Shown in pieces: positions 44,600-54,395 of a DNA stretch of 64,000 bases. The DNA comes from Nostoc carneum NIES-2107. Its GTDB lineage: Bacteria > Cyanobacteriota > Cyanobacteriia > Cyanobacteriales > Nostocaceae. The notes under the pieces were generated by a model that saw only the letters and a program-made list of their open reading frames with translations, was not told the DNA's origin and ran no database searches. The stretch's first letter is position 1. Each line of letters begins with the position of its first letter. The position numbers were made by a program, and so were the translations under genes. Location of the stretch: contig AP018180.1 of the NCBI GenBank assembly GCA_002368155.1, forward strand, positions 248,001 through 312,000. The letters are read 5' to 3'.

Positions 44600-44880
44600 T
44601 ATTTCACCTCCTAGGGCAAAATCATTAATTTCCCCTACTTGTGCGTTTTTAACCCACCCAAACAACAAACCCCAGCTTTCAGCGCCGGGGTTTCATAGCA
44701 AGACTCTTGCTGCCATAGTAATTACACCATTAATGGTTTTACTTCAGGCAATTTAGAGCTTCAACCTCGGCAGGATATTAAGCCATTGGCTCCTGCTGTC
44801 TCCGGCTTTGTCTATTTAATTGGGGATGGGGTATTGGTTATGAAGCATGGCGGCTTAATCTTCTAGCCGCTAGCTTTTAG
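44600..44880 (-). ncRNA. Ribosomal L10 leader (autoregulatory mRNA region)
   Basis: A 290-base gap between rplA and rplJ in an otherwise tight operon, at the place where the L10 leader usually lies. It holds several hairpins. One strong one is AAACCCC/GGGGTTT with inner GGCGC-type pairing at 44667-44693, about 75 bases before the rplJ start. The location and structure fit the known L10-L12 leader; the exact kink-turn was not resolved by eye. Confidence 0.6.
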
Positions 44881-44886
44881 AACCTA

Positions 44887-45603
44887 TTATGCTGCTTCGC
44901 TCAGTTTTAAATCTCTTAGAGCACTGATATCGACTTTAATCGATGGGCCCATTGTGGAAGATACGTATACTGTGCGCCAATAACGACCTTTAGCTCCTGA
45001 AGGACGGTTACGATCAATTGTCTCTTGTAACGCCTTGAGGTTAATTAACAAATCTTCTGGCGAGAAGGATGCCTTACCAAACATAACATGGACGATGCCT
45101 GTTCTGTCAGCACGGAACTCTAATTTACCAGCTTTAAATTCTGCGATCGCACTAGCGATATCAAATGTCACGGTTCCACCTTTAGGTGATGGCATTAAAC
45201 CCCGAGGCCCAAGCAATTTACCTAGCTTCGCTACCTGAGGCATAACATCTGGTGTGGCAATTAGCTTGTCGAAATCCATTCTACCTTTTTGGATTTCGTC
45301 AATTAGCTCTTCTGAACCTACGACATCTGCGCCAGCATTGCTGGCTTCGTTAACCTTTTCACCTCTAGCAATTACTGCCACACGTACTTCTTGGCCTGTA
45401 CCCTTGGGCAGTGCTACAGTTGTCCGCAATTGTTGGTCTGTATACTTGGGGTCAATTCCCAAGCGAATATGCGCTTCAGCTGCTTCTGGAAATTTTGCTG
45501 TTGCTGTTTCTTTTAGGAGGTTTAGCGCGTCTAAGGGTGCATAATCTCTATCTTCTACTTTTGCTTGCAATGCCTGCAAGCGACGTGATATTTTTCTTCC
45601 CAT
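44887..45603 (-). CDS. rplA: Ribosomal protein L1
   Basis: Forms the mobile L1 stalk at the E site and, in many bacteria, represses its own L11-L1 mRNA. The 238-residue protein has [20 protein letters not shown] at the start. The signature [20 protein letters not shown] (about 126-145) and [20 protein letters not shown] (about 163-182) are both present. Start ATG with GGAG-type ribosome site. It lies about 95 bases after rplK. Confidence 0.97.
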   Translation of the reverse strand: MGRKISRRLQALQAKVEDRDYAPLDALNLLKETATAKFPEAAEAHIRLGIDPKYTDQQLRTTVALPKGTGQEVRVAVIARGEKVNEASNAGADVVGSEELIDEIQKGRMDFDKLIATPDVMPQVAKLGKLLGPRGLMPSPKGGTVTFDIASAIAEFKAGKLEFRADRTGIVHVMFGKASFSPEDLLINLKALQETIDRNRPSGAKGRYWRTVYVSSTMGPSIKVDISALRDLKLSEAA

Positions 45604-45699
45604 CTTTCTCTCCTGGGGTAATTCCGAAGCTTCGCCTCTCCCCCGATAATTTTTAGTAATGAGTACTGAGTCTTTTGACTTTTGACTTTTGACTCTTGA

Positions 45700-46125
45700 C
45701 TAATCTGCTATGGTTACACCCATATTTCTCGCCGTACCTTCTACAATCTTCATCGCCGCTTCTATATCGTTGGCGTTGAGGTCAGGTAGTTTGGTTTGAG
45801 CAATTTCTTGTAATTGCGCTCTGGTGATTTTCCCAACTTTCTTTTTGTTGGGTTCATTAGAGCCACGCTCAATCTTTGCTGCCTTGCGAATCAATACTGA
45901 TGCTGGCGGGGTCTTGAGTACAAATGTAAAACTCCGGTCTTCAAATACCGAAATTTCTACAGGAATTACCATTCCAGCTTGGTCTGCTGTTTTGGCGTTG
46001 TACTCTTTGCAGAACATCATGATGTTAACGCCATGTTGACCCAAAGCAGGGCCTACTGGCGGTGCTGGGTTGGCTTTTCCAGCATTTAGGGCCAGTTTAA
46101 TGACCGCCACTACTTTCTTTGCCAT
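45700..46125 (-). CDS. rplK: Ribosomal protein L11
   Basis: Binds the GTPase-associated centre of 23S rRNA. 141 residues with the canonical start [20 protein letters not shown], then [20 protein letters not shown]. The rRNA-binding C-domain includes [20 protein letters not shown] and the end [11 protein letters not shown]. It begins 6 bases after nusG ends, so they are co-transcribed. Confidence 0.98.
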   Translation of the reverse strand: MAKKVVAVIKLALNAGKANPAPPVGPALGQHGVNIMMFCKEYNAKTADQAGMVIPVEISVFEDRSFTFVLKTPPASVLIRKAAKIERGSNEPNKKKVGKITRAQLQEIAQTKLPDLNANDIEAAMKIVEGTARNMGVTIAD

Positions 46126-46131
46126 TTTTAT

Positions 46132-46764
46132 TTAGCTCTGTTTTTCTACCTGATTAAATTCCAACTCTACTGGTGTATCTCGCCCAAAAATTGATAGCAA
46201 GGCTTTGAGCTTACTCCGCTCTGGAGAAACTTCAATTACCTCACCTTCAAAGTCTTTAAACGGCCCAGAAAGCACAACTATCTTATCACCAGTCGCCATG
46301 TCAATTTTGACTACTGGCTCTTGTTCGCTAGTTTGTTTGAATATACGTTCAACTTCTGAATGACCCAGGGGTACTGGCTTAACGTGACCACGGCCTTTAC
46401 CGCTGCCACGTTTTTGTTCTGCTCCCACAAAATTAATTACATGGGATGTATTGCGTACTACCTGCCACGTATCATCATTCATGACCATCCTCACCAGTAC
46501 ATAACCAGGGAAAACTTTTTCCTCTGTATGCTGGCGACTGCCATCTTTACGGAGTTTGACCGCTGGCGTGTGTGGAATTTCGACTTGGATAATTTTGTCA
46601 GCCACATCAAAGGTTTGGATGCGCTGTTCCAAGTTTGTTTTAACGCGCTTTTCACAGCCTGAGGCTACTTGTACCGCATACCACCGTGCTTCTTTGAGCG
46701 CAGGTTCTGCACCTTCCTCTGACTGCAACGTGGAGTCGCGTGGTTCGTCTGTTGCAAAAGTCAT
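46132..46764 (-). CDS. nusG: Transcription termination/antitermination protein NusG
   Basis: Binds RNA polymerase and couples it to ribosomes or Rho. About 210 residues. An acidic N-terminal extension (MTFATDEPRDSTLQSEE) is followed by the NGN domain (ARWYAVQVASGCEKRVKTNL) and the KOW domain (GDKIVVLSGPFKDFEGEVIEV). The ATG at 46764 overlaps the secE stop as TGATG, which fixes the start. A GTG at 46788 would add 8 residues inside secE and is rejected. It is coupled to secE by overlap. Confidence 0.96.
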   Translation of the reverse strand: MTFATDEPRDSTLQSEEGAEPALKEARWYAVQVASGCEKRVKTNLEQRIQTFDVADKIIQVEIPHTPAVKLRKDGSRQHTEEKVFPGYVLVRMVMNDDTWQVVRNTSHVINFVGAEQKRGSGKGRGHVKPVPLGHSEVERIFKQTSEQEPVVKIDMATGDKIVVLSGPFKDFEGEVIEVSPERSKLKALLSIFGRDTPVELEFNQVEKQS

Positions 46765-46985
46765 CAGAACACCTGTTTTGCTGCCCACCCAAACAATCCA
46801 TCAACCAAATATATCAAAGATGCGGAGAGTGTCACCATTAACAAAACAGCTGCTGATTCGCTCACCAGTTGTTTGCGACTTGGCCAGACTACTTTCTCCA
46901 GTTCTTCTTTAGTTCCTTGAAAAAAGTTATTTAAGGCTGACCCATTATTGTTTTCTGGGATTTCCGCTTCATTTTTCTTGGCCAC
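46764..46985 (-). CDS. secE: Preprotein translocase subunit SecE
   Basis: 73 residues, single-span SecE as in cyanobacteria and chloroplasts. The cytoplasmic amphipathic part is FFQGTKEELEKVVWPSRKQL (about 23-42). The transmembrane helix is AAVLLMVTLSASLIYLVDGLF (about 45-65). It works with SecY and SecG in the plasma and thylakoid membranes. It overlaps nusG by one base and is the first protein gene after tRNA-Trp. Confidence 0.95.
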   Translation of the reverse strand: MAKKNEAEIPENNNGSALNNFFQGTKEELEKVVWPSRKQLVSESAAVLLMVTLSASLIYLVDGLFGWAAKQVF

Positions 46986-47152
46986 AGCCGTTCATACCCC
47001 CGTTTTGTAATTCAGGTTTACAGCTTGACTCAATCCCAACTTAAATCTGGAAGCAAAAAAGCTGCAAACATAATTATACCCGAAAATATCAATACTAACC
47101 GCTAATTATAGCAGCTGTGTTGTTATTTCGGGCTTTGTTTTGTGCTTTTGAG

Positions 47153-47225
47153 CGCGCCCTGGAGGACTTGAACCCCCGACATCAGGTTTTGGAGACCTGC
47201 GTTCTACCAACTGAACTAAGAGCGC
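47153..47225 (-). tRNA. tRNA-Trp (anticodon CCA)
   Basis: 73 bases. The acceptor stem is GCGCTCT/AGGGCGC (one G-U pair), and the D-arm contains AGTTGGTA. The anticodon stem CAGGT/ACCTG encloses CTCCAAA, so the anticodon is CCA. The T-arm has GGTTCAAGTC and the discriminator is G. 3' CCA is not encoded. A trnW just upstream of secE-nusG is a common bacterial order. Confidence 0.97.
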
Positions 47226-47320
47226 ACAAGCTGTCTTCGATTCAGTGATTGCGCTGAACTTTTTTATTCTAACGCAATTCAGAATCTTATCTTACCTTAA
47301 ATATTGTTAGAGGGCAAGTG

Positions 47321-47341
47321 AGCGGCAGATGCCGCTTTTTG
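47321..47341 (+). terminator. Terminator-like hairpin between rplS and tRNA-Trp (T run on + strand)
   Basis: AGCGGCA-GA-TGCCGCT is a perfect 7-bp stem with T5 on the + side. The genes here run leftward, so the U run is on the wrong side for them. It may simply be an RNA processing hairpin 30-50 bases after rplS. Confidence 0.4.
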
Positions 47342-47373
47342 TTTAACACATCTCCCATACCTGTAATTGTAAA

Positions 47374-47736
47374 TTACAGAGCGCGATCGAAGCGTTGCTT
47401 GATCCGGGTTGCTTTACCCACACGTTGACGCAGATAGTAGAGCTTGGCACGACGCACTTTACCACGACGCATTACTTTGATGCTTTCAATCCGAGGCGAA
47501 TGCAGGAGAAATACCCGCTCAACGCCAACGCCTTGAAATACTCGGCGGACTGTAATTGTTTCGTTAATACCGCCGTTACGTCTAGCAATCACTACACCTT
47601 CATAGGGTTGAACGCGATATTTATCGCCTTCTTTAATTTTCACGCCTACTTTTACGGTGTCGCCCACATAAATTTCGGGCAGATTCGTTTTTAGTTGTTC
47701 CGCTTCAATGGAACGGATGATCTCTTGAGCGTTCAT
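47374..47736 (-). CDS. rplS: Ribosomal protein L19
   Basis: Located at the 30S-50S interface. 120 residues. After [20 protein letters not shown] comes the family core: [43 protein letters not shown], then [20 protein letters not shown] and [20 protein letters not shown]. Start ATG. It is upstream of tRNA-Trp and the secE operon and may share the transcript. Confidence 0.97.
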   Translation of the reverse strand: MNAQEIIRSIEAEQLKTNLPEIYVGDTVKVGVKIKEGDKYRVQPYEGVVIARRNGGINETITVRRVFQGVGVERVFLLHSPRIESIKVMRRGKVRRAKLYYLRQRVGKATRIKQRFDRAL

Positions 47737-48105
47737 TGACTGTCTGGTTTAAAAAACTCACGATCATCAATCATAAATCTATTCCAGCCAGACAGTCCAG
47801 TAGTTTTTAGCTGATGATTTTCCTGATGCGTAAATTATGTTAGAGAAAAAATGTTACATAAGAATGTAAAAAATTTTATGTAAAACGTGAACTATAAAGC
47901 TGAGACTTTGAGTTTTCCAATCATTCCTAGCTGTAAATGCAGATGTTCACCCAGCGATAGCTAGTGTAATTCGCAACATTTGCTTACCCACGTAAGTAAA
48001 TTAACCATTTTTCAAATTGGATTGCTCAAATTTTTCTCAGGAGTCAACATCTCAAAAACAGCCCTGATTAAAGGGCTTCACTGTAAACCTCTATTGGTTT
48101 TAACT
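47737..48105. other. Divergent intergenic region rplS / glycosyltransferase
   Basis: About 370 bases. A hairpin AGCCCT-GATTA-AAGGGCT at 48058-48078 lies 27 bases before the preferred glycosyltransferase start and might affect its translation. No other structure was seen. Confidence 0.4.
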
Positions 48106-49095
48106 ATGAAATTTAGTGTCGTTATCAGTACTTATAATCGCTTAAATTTACTTAAACGAGCTATTAATTCTGCTCTTAACCAAACGATTCCCTGTGAAGT
48201 CGTAGTGGCTGATGACTGTTCCTCTGATGACACTGAAGCTTATGTGAAAAGCTTAGGTAATTCTGTGATTTACCATCGCAATGAGGTAAACAAAGGTCAT
48301 GCAGCTACAGTGAATGCGGGAGTTACCAAAGCCAGTGGCGACTGGATTAAGTTTTTGGATGATGACGACTATCTTGCTCCCAATTGTATAGAAGAGATGG
48401 CAAAGACAATTTCTCTACATCCTAGTGCTGTCATCTGTTCTTGTATTGGCTCTCAAGTAGATAGCAATGAACAGGAACTTAGCCGCACGCCAAAAGTTGG
48501 GCCAGGGTTAGCCTTTTATATTCCCCAAGCTGATATTCATTACGGTATGCTCTTAGAGCTTGTACCTTTTGGCACCCCTGTGCAAGTAGCTTGCTGCCGT
48601 GATACTTTCTTGAAAACTGGTGGTTGGAACCCTCAGCTGGATGCTAACTGTGATGATATTGATTCTTGGATTAGCATTGCTCAATTTGGCGATGCTATTT
48701 TCTTAAATCAATGCCTAGCTTATCGCACGATTTGGCCTGGTGCTTATAATCAAAAATTTTCGCTATTGAAGCGGTTAGATACAAATATTTTGATGAAAGA
48801 GAAGATTTATGCTTTAATTGACCAAAAACATTTTTCTCATATACCCAATATTGAGAATACGCGGAATTATGTCAAATTACACTGGTTTTTTGTAGCACTC
48901 AAGCGTGGGCAGGTAACAGAACTGCTCAAGATGGTAGATGGCGGAATTTTATCTCCCATCGCTTGGTGGGTTCTAGTAACTGCTGCTTTATCACGCCGTC
49001 TGAATTACCGTAATTCCCACCTCAACAAATTTGTATTGATTGATGATCAAGAAGCCAATATTGCGAGTAAGGTTTGGGAGCATGGCAAAGCATAA
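48106..49095 (+). CDS. Family 2 glycosyltransferase
   Basis: About 329 residues from the ATG at 48106, where the GT-A fold begins (MKFSVVISTYNRLNLLKRAINSAL). An upstream frame to 47980 adds 42 non-family residues and crosses a hairpin, so it is rejected. The nucleotide-binding Asp is in VVADDCSSDD (about 34-43) and the metal-binding DxD in KFLDDDDYLAP (about 84-94). The later CDDIDSW segment (about 184-190) could hold the catalytic base. It is probably an inverting enzyme for cell-surface polysaccharide. There is no hydrophobic C-terminal anchor except a weak helix near 285-300. It stands alone. Confidence 0.9.
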   Translation: MKFSVVISTYNRLNLLKRAINSALNQTIPCEVVVADDCSSDDTEAYVKSLGNSVIYHRNEVNKGHAATVNAGVTKASGDWIKFLDDDDYLAPNCIEEMAKTISLHPSAVICSCIGSQVDSNEQELSRTPKVGPGLAFYIPQADIHYGMLLELVPFGTPVQVACCRDTFLKTGGWNPQLDANCDDIDSWISIAQFGDAIFLNQCLAYRTIWPGAYNQKFSLLKRLDTNILMKEKIYALIDQKHFSHIPNIENTRNYVKLHWFFVALKRGQVTELLKMVDGGILSPIAWWVLVTAALSRRLNYRNSHLNKFVLIDDQEANIASKVWEHGKA

Positions 49096-49171
49096 TGGGA
49101 CTTTATGCATAGTCAGGGTGGGCTGCCCGTCCCACACTAGAAGATTTTGAAACAATTTAACCTCCAAACTT

Positions 49172-49270
49172 ATACCAAATCAAATAATGTTTGCGACACA
49201 TCAATACATTTCGGAGGGCAAGGCACGCCTTGCCCCTACCATCTGTCACGTTCTTTTTTCAAAATGGTAT
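49172..49270. repeat. Miniature inverted-repeat element M1, copy A (99 bp)
   Basis: Begins ATACCAAATCAAATAATG and ends TTTTTTCAAAATGGTAT, so the ends are imperfect inverted repeats. A perfect GGGCAAGGC-AC-GCCTTGCCC palindrome (49216-49235) sits in the centre. The same ends bound 56108-56240. Confidence 0.75.
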
Positions 49271-49290
49271 TAGATGTTTTGCGGTTTATG

Positions 49291-52200
49291 TTACGAAAAA
49301 TTCTTCTTCCATAAACGCAGTTGCATAAAAATTGGTTTTGTCCAACCCCAACTAAAAATATCGTGGAGCAGGGTATAAAAGCAGGGAATAATAAATAGAG
49401 TCAAGAGTGTTGCTAAGGACAAACCTGAAAACACTACTACACCTAATGGTTGCAAAAATTCCGAGCCTTCGCCAATTCCCAAAGCCAAGGGAAACATCCC
49501 TAAAACTGTGGTAATTGTGGTCATCAATACTGGACGCAAACGTTGCGGTGCAGCTTGTAAAATGGCTGTTTTGCGGTCAAATTTCTCTCGTTCTAGGATT
49601 TGATTTGCCAGTTCTACCATGATAATGGCGTTGTTAACTACAATACCTACCAACAACACAGCACCAACAATCACAGTTGCACCAATAGCGGTTTTGGTAA
49701 TGTAAAGACCGAAAATACCCCCAGCTAATGCTAAAGGAATTGTAAACATAATTACTAACGGGTCAATCAAGGAATTGTATTGCACCGCCATCACCACAAA
49801 AACTAAAAAGGTAGCTAATCCCCCTAACAGTTGTAGTGAGTTTTGCAGTTGTTGATTCGATTCAACAGCTGCACTTGGTAAAATACTGACACCTTCGGGT
49901 AAATCAAGACTATTGATGACTGTATTTACCTGAGCTAAAGCATTACTCAAGCTTGCACCTTCACTCAAATTACCAGCAATTAAGAAAACCTGACGTTGAT
50001 TAATCCGTTGCACTTCTCCTGGTGCTTGAGCTTCGATAATTGTGGCGACATCGCTCAAACGGACTTGGCGATTGTTCTCAACAAATAAAGGTAATCTTTC
50101 TAATTGTGAAGGTGCTTGTACAGAGTTTTCATTTAACTGCACCCGCACATCTACTAAACGATTACCACGTTGCAGTTGAGTGGGAATACTGCCTTCGATC
50201 GCAGTTTGAATTGTGTCCCCGATTTCTTGAGCAGTCAAGCCAACGGCTGCTACTCGTTCCCAGTCGGGACGAATCTGAATTTCTGGTTGTCGGTCATCAG
50301 CATCAGGCCGGAATCTAGCTAGGGTGGCCTGTTCTTCCAAGGCTGCTAATACCTGACGACCAGCTTGTTGCAGTGTTTCTGCATCATTTCCCTGTAAAAT
50401 TACATCAACATCAGCGCCTCGGACTGGAGAGTTGTTGACAATCAAACCCCGGACTTGCCCAGGTGCAAGGCGCAGACGGATTCCCGCTAAATTCAGCTTG
50501 TTAAATTCTTGGCTAACTCTTTCGGTATAAGCTTCTACATCACTACCGGGTTTAAGAGTAATGTTGCTGGTACCTCTGAGGGGGTTGGCATTGGTAGTAT
50601 TACCAAAGAGCGCACCACCAATTGTAGTGAATACATATTCGGTTTCTGGCTGTTTGCGGAGAATTTCGTTCACCGCATTCATCACCTTTTGGTTGGTTTC
50701 TAGGGGAGTACCGGGAGGAAACTGAGCATTTAAGTTTGCTTGTCCGGTATTAATTCGAGGCAAAATTTCTTGGGGAATTTGGGGAGCCATCCATAAACTA
50801 CCACCACCGAATAGCAGCAACGCTAGGGCGACTGTCACTAACCGCCAGCGCAATATCCCTGCTAAAAACCGACCATATCCACCTATAGCCGCATCAAAAC
50901 GCCGATTAAACTGTCGCAGTAGCCAAAATTCACTCAATCGGCTGGAAAATCGCCATGCTAGCATTCGCGAAGCCAGCATCGGGACAACGGTGACTGCAAT
51001 CAAAATGGAGGCGGCGACAGAAAAGCTAATGGTGAGAATTAACTCATTAAAGAGTAAGGCAATAAAGCCACCAATGAGCAAAAACGGTAACACAGCCACT
51101 AAGTTGGTACTAGTGGAAGCAATTAAGGCTGATTCTACTTCTTGGCTACTTTGTTCTGCTTGGGAAATTAGTTGCTGAGAACTCAAGCGGGTTTTCGTAT
51201 CTTTACCTGGAGTCATCCCCGCACCTTCGGCAATGTTTTCTAACATCACGATGGAGTTATCTACAACAATACCCACACCCAGGGCCAAACCGCCCAAACT
51301 AAAAACGTTGAGGGATAACTTAAACATTCCCATCAAGATAATCGCTGCGAGAGTGGCTAAAGGAATAGCAACGACGATGATAAAAGTTTGTCTGAGGGAA
51401 CCCAGAAATAGTAAAACTGCGATCGCGGCTAATGCAGTACCTACTAATCCCGAACTGGTAACATTGGAGATGGAATTACGGATAAATCTTGATTCGTCTA
51501 AAGTTGGTGTGAAAATTGTTCCCTCAGGAATAACACCAGATTTTCGCAATTCTTCTAACCGTTTTTTCACACCATCCACAACATCAATGGTGTTAGCATC
51601 TGGCTGCTTTTGAATACTGACTTTTACAGCTTCTTCCCCGTTGAGGAGGACGTAAACTCGCTGTTGTTCTGAGCCATCAATGACTTCGGCAAAATCTCGC
51701 AAATAGACGCGGCGCTGAGGAACTGTAGTTGGGGAACTGGTAGCTGTGCCATTAGCTGGAGTAGAGCCTACTTCAAATGACAAATTTCTAATTTCGTCAG
51801 CGCTTTGAAAACGCCCCACAGTACGAGTTAAAGGTTCGGAATTTTGCCCCAAAATCCGACCGCCAGAAACATCGACGTTACGGTCTCTCAGTTCATCTAA
51901 GACATCGGTTAAACCTACACCCAAGGCTTGCAAGCGATCCAAATCAATATTAATTCTGACCTCTTCTTGCACTCCACCTGATACATCTACCCCTGCAACT
52001 CCTGGGACAACACCCAATTCTCGGCCTAGTTCTTCTTCGGCAAAAACCCGTAAATCAACACCTGCTAAAGAAGGTGAGGTTAATGCTAATTCATATACAG
52101 GTAGCTGGGAAGGATCTACTTTAAATAAACGTGGTTCTTCAATGGTGTCGGGTAAGGTGCTTCTGGCTCTGTTAAAAGCTGCTGTCGCATCATTTAAAGC

Positions 52201-52536
52201 CTGGTCAATATTGCCTCCTGGTTGGAAGAACAAATCTATACTGATTTGGCCTTCACGTGTTTGGGAAAAAACCTGTACTACGCCTTCTGTGGCGGAAAAG
52301 GCTTCTTCTAGAGGCTTGGTGACTTCATCAACTGCTACTTCTGGGGAGACACCAGGAGCTTGTACTCGTACCCCAATGCGGGGATAGGTAATAGATGGCA
52401 GTAAATCTACTGGAAGATTAATGATAAAAAAGACACCCATCACTATCACCGCCAAAGTCAGCATAAGTGTGCCAATGTGTTGGCGGATGGAGATGGCGCT
52501 CAGACTGAATCCGCTGCCGTTTTTAACCTGCTGCAT
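49291..52536 (-). CDS. RND-family efflux pump inner-membrane transporter (HAE1/AcrB-like)
   Basis: Proton-driven trimeric pump, 1081 residues. It has the typical 12-TM layout: TM1 near 25-45, a large porter loop (about 46-350), TM2-6 (about 360-555), a second loop (about 590-895) and TM7-12 to about 1060. The proton-relay acids are in LALGVGIVVDNSIVMLENI (about 410-428); TM10 NNAIIMVELANQIL (about 995-1008) is conserved too. It is a hydrophobe/amphiphile rather than a heavy-metal exporter by its overall sequence, but substrates are unknown. It lies 50 bases downstream of its adaptor gene, so the two are an operon. No outer-membrane TolC gene is adjacent. Confidence 0.93.
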   Translation of the reverse strand: MQQVKNGSGFSLSAISIRQHIGTLMLTLAVIVMGVFFIINLPVDLLPSITYPRIGVRVQAPGVSPEVAVDEVTKPLEEAFSATEGVVQVFSQTREGQISIDLFFQPGGNIDQALNDATAAFNRARSTLPDTIEEPRLFKVDPSQLPVYELALTSPSLAGVDLRVFAEEELGRELGVVPGVAGVDVSGGVQEEVRINIDLDRLQALGVGLTDVLDELRDRNVDVSGGRILGQNSEPLTRTVGRFQSADEIRNLSFEVGSTPANGTATSSPTTVPQRRVYLRDFAEVIDGSEQQRVYVLLNGEEAVKVSIQKQPDANTIDVVDGVKKRLEELRKSGVIPEGTIFTPTLDESRFIRNSISNVTSSGLVGTALAAIAVLLFLGSLRQTFIIVVAIPLATLAAIILMGMFKLSLNVFSLGGLALGVGIVVDNSIVMLENIAEGAGMTPGKDTKTRLSSQQLISQAEQSSQEVESALIASTSTNLVAVLPFLLIGGFIALLFNELILTISFSVAASILIAVTVVPMLASRMLAWRFSSRLSEFWLLRQFNRRFDAAIGGYGRFLAGILRWRLVTVALALLLFGGGSLWMAPQIPQEILPRINTGQANLNAQFPPGTPLETNQKVMNAVNEILRKQPETEYVFTTIGGALFGNTTNANPLRGTSNITLKPGSDVEAYTERVSQEFNKLNLAGIRLRLAPGQVRGLIVNNSPVRGADVDVILQGNDAETLQQAGRQVLAALEEQATLARFRPDADDRQPEIQIRPDWERVAAVGLTAQEIGDTIQTAIEGSIPTQLQRGNRLVDVRVQLNENSVQAPSQLERLPLFVENNRQVRLSDVATIIEAQAPGEVQRINQRQVFLIAGNLSEGASLSNALAQVNTVINSLDLPEGVSILPSAAVESNQQLQNSLQLLGGLATFLVFVVMAVQYNSLIDPLVIMFTIPLALAGGIFGLYITKTAIGATVIVGAVLLVGIVVNNAIIMVELANQILEREKFDRKTAILQAAPQRLRPVLMTTITTVLGMFPLALGIGEGSEFLQPLGVVVFSGLSLATLLTLFIIPCFYTLLHDIFSWGWTKPIFMQLRLWKKNFS

Positions 52537-52586
52537 CTTTCTAATTGTTTTTTCAAAAATTACTGTTGATTCCCCGTAGGGGCGGA

Positions 52587-54029
52587 CTAAGATTTTTCTG
52601 AAATAATTGAAAGACGCACAGCGTCTCCATCTTTTAACGGCTTACCACTACGCACTACATAGCGATCGCCTGGTTGTAACCCAGATAAAATTTCGACTTT
52701 GCCATCAGCTCTTTTCCCCAGGGTGACAGAACGGGCGGCTACCTTGGCTTTACCTTCGACATTAGTTACTACAAACAAAGTTCCAGTTTGGTTATCTGAC
52801 TCTTGTTTACTGGTTTTTGGTTGGGAAGAAGCGGAATTTGTGGCTTTCTTCTGAATAGCTGTTTGCGGTACTACTACTCGCTGTGCGGCTTGGGTGGCGA
52901 AATTAACGCGCGCTAAGAGTCCGCTACCAATTTTGCCGTCCCTGTTGGCAATTACTACTTCCACTGGTATCAAACGAGCTGTAGCATCGGCGGTTGGGGA
53001 AATGCGTGTCACTCTCCCGGTTAATGTTTGGTTAGGAAAGGCATCTAAGCGGACTTCCACAGATTGCCCCACGCGAATTTGTGCTAGTTCTAATTCGGAA
53101 ACTTGCACTACGACTTTTATTTGGTTAAAGTCGGCAATTTTTAAGACTTCACCCCCAGCTTGCAGCAAATTGCCTGGTTCTGTAACCTTTTCGGTAACAA
53201 CACCAGTGATGGGAGATGTCAAACGGCTGTAGGATCGGCGTTCTTTGGCTTGGGCGACTACTGCTTGTTGGGCAACGACTCTACCTTGGGCGGCGGCGAC
53301 GGCTTGCTGTTCTGTACGCACTTGCTCGGTAGCGGCTCGCAGGGCTTGGGCGGCTGTTTGGGCTGTTGTGCGGGCTTGTTGGGCAGTTTGCTCGGCGATC
53401 GCACCTTGTTTAACTAGTTGCTGCTGGCGTTGTGAGTCTGCTTGGGCTTGCAATAATTCTAAGCGCGCCCTTTCGACTTCGGCGCGGGCATTACTGACCT
53501 GATTTGTTGCCCTTGCTACTTCCGATTTGAGAGATGCTAATTCTGCTTCTGCTTGCTTTAAATCTGTGAGCAAGAGGACATCATCTAACTGTCCAATGTT
53601 TTGCCCTTGCTTGACTCTATCTCCGACATCTAGATTTAAAGCTAATAGCCTTCCTTCTACTTGCGATCGCAGTGAGACTGTGCGGAAGGGTGTGGTAGTA
53701 CCTGTGTATTCTGGTGCTGTTTGCAAGTTCTCTGTGCGGGCGATCGCTACATCTACGGGTGTTGCGCTTCCCCCTTGTCTTGCAGTACTTGGCCCTTGAG
53801 ATTGTGCATCGGCTGATTCTTTGGGAGATGAACCACAACCTACTGTCATCAAGCTCAAGCCTAGGAAGCAAGCAATAAATAAATTAGACGATGATCCACA
53901 AAAATGAGGAAACTTCCGTCTATGTTCTTGATTACTTGTGTGGTGTAACTGAGAGTTAATTAACTGAGATGCTTTGATGGTATTTGGCATTTTTGAGAAT
54001 TTGTGCGGTTGATTTCCGTCCAAAATCAT
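52587..54029 (-). CDS. RND efflux periplasmic adaptor (HlyD/MFP family), lipoprotein
   Basis: 480 residues. A hydrophobic segment IACFLGLSLMTVGC ends in a lipobox with Cys65, so it is likely a membrane-anchored lipoprotein; a Met at residue 14 could be the true start. The lipoyl half-motifs are FRTVSLRSQVEGRLLALNLD (about 117-136) and SPITGVVTEKVTEPGN (about 275-290). They flank a long coiled coil (about 155-260) rich in Ala, Gln and Arg. The beta-barrel and membrane-proximal domains follow (VEVRLDAFPNQTLTGRVTRI). It links the RND pump to an outer-membrane channel encoded elsewhere. Confidence 0.93.
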   Translation of the reverse strand: MILDGNQPHKFSKMPNTIKASQLINSQLHHTSNQEHRRKFPHFCGSSSNLFIACFLGLSLMTVGCGSSPKESADAQSQGPSTARQGGSATPVDVAIARTENLQTAPEYTGTTTPFRTVSLRSQVEGRLLALNLDVGDRVKQGQNIGQLDDVLLLTDLKQAEAELASLKSEVARATNQVSNARAEVERARLELLQAQADSQRQQQLVKQGAIAEQTAQQARTTAQTAAQALRAATEQVRTEQQAVAAAQGRVVAQQAVVAQAKERRSYSRLTSPITGVVTEKVTEPGNLLQAGGEVLKIADFNQIKVVVQVSELELAQIRVGQSVEVRLDAFPNQTLTGRVTRISPTADATARLIPVEVVIANRDGKIGSGLLARVNFATQAAQRVVVPQTAIQKKATNSASSQPKTSKQESDNQTGTLFVVTNVEGKAKVAARSVTLGKRADGKVEILSGLQPGDRYVVRSGKPLKDGDAVRLSIISEKS

Positions 54030-54395
54030 TAATTTTGCTCGTCATTAGGCGGCGTTGAAAACAACCTTCTACTGGCGAGCTGTATGAAATTATTCTTTAA
54101 ATCAAAAATCCGAAAAATTTCCTAGGCTTAACTGCTGATGCAGAGCCAGGGAATTTGAGCATACTGAATCCAAGGGTAAATTTAGTATACGTATTTTTAG
54201 TCTTACTAAGATCTGCCGCAAGATATATGACCGATCCAGACTACAAAAATACTTTCTTAACTTTTTGCTTCTATCCTTGGGCAGAAACGATTGGAAATGC
54301 CGATGTTTAGCATTGTAGCCAAACTATCAGTAATGTTTTTAATATCTAGTTTAGATTAAAAATAGTAAAGAAATTTGGTATTTGGTACAAACGTA
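54030..54395. other. Divergent intergenic region adaptor / bilin lyase
   Basis: About 365 AT-rich bases. No repeat or clear promoter was recognised. Confidence 0.4.

Noticed and set aside
47980-48105. Upstream extension of the glycosyltransferase
   Set aside because: The 42 extra residues lie outside the GT2 fold and cross a hairpin; the fold starts at the ATG at 48106.
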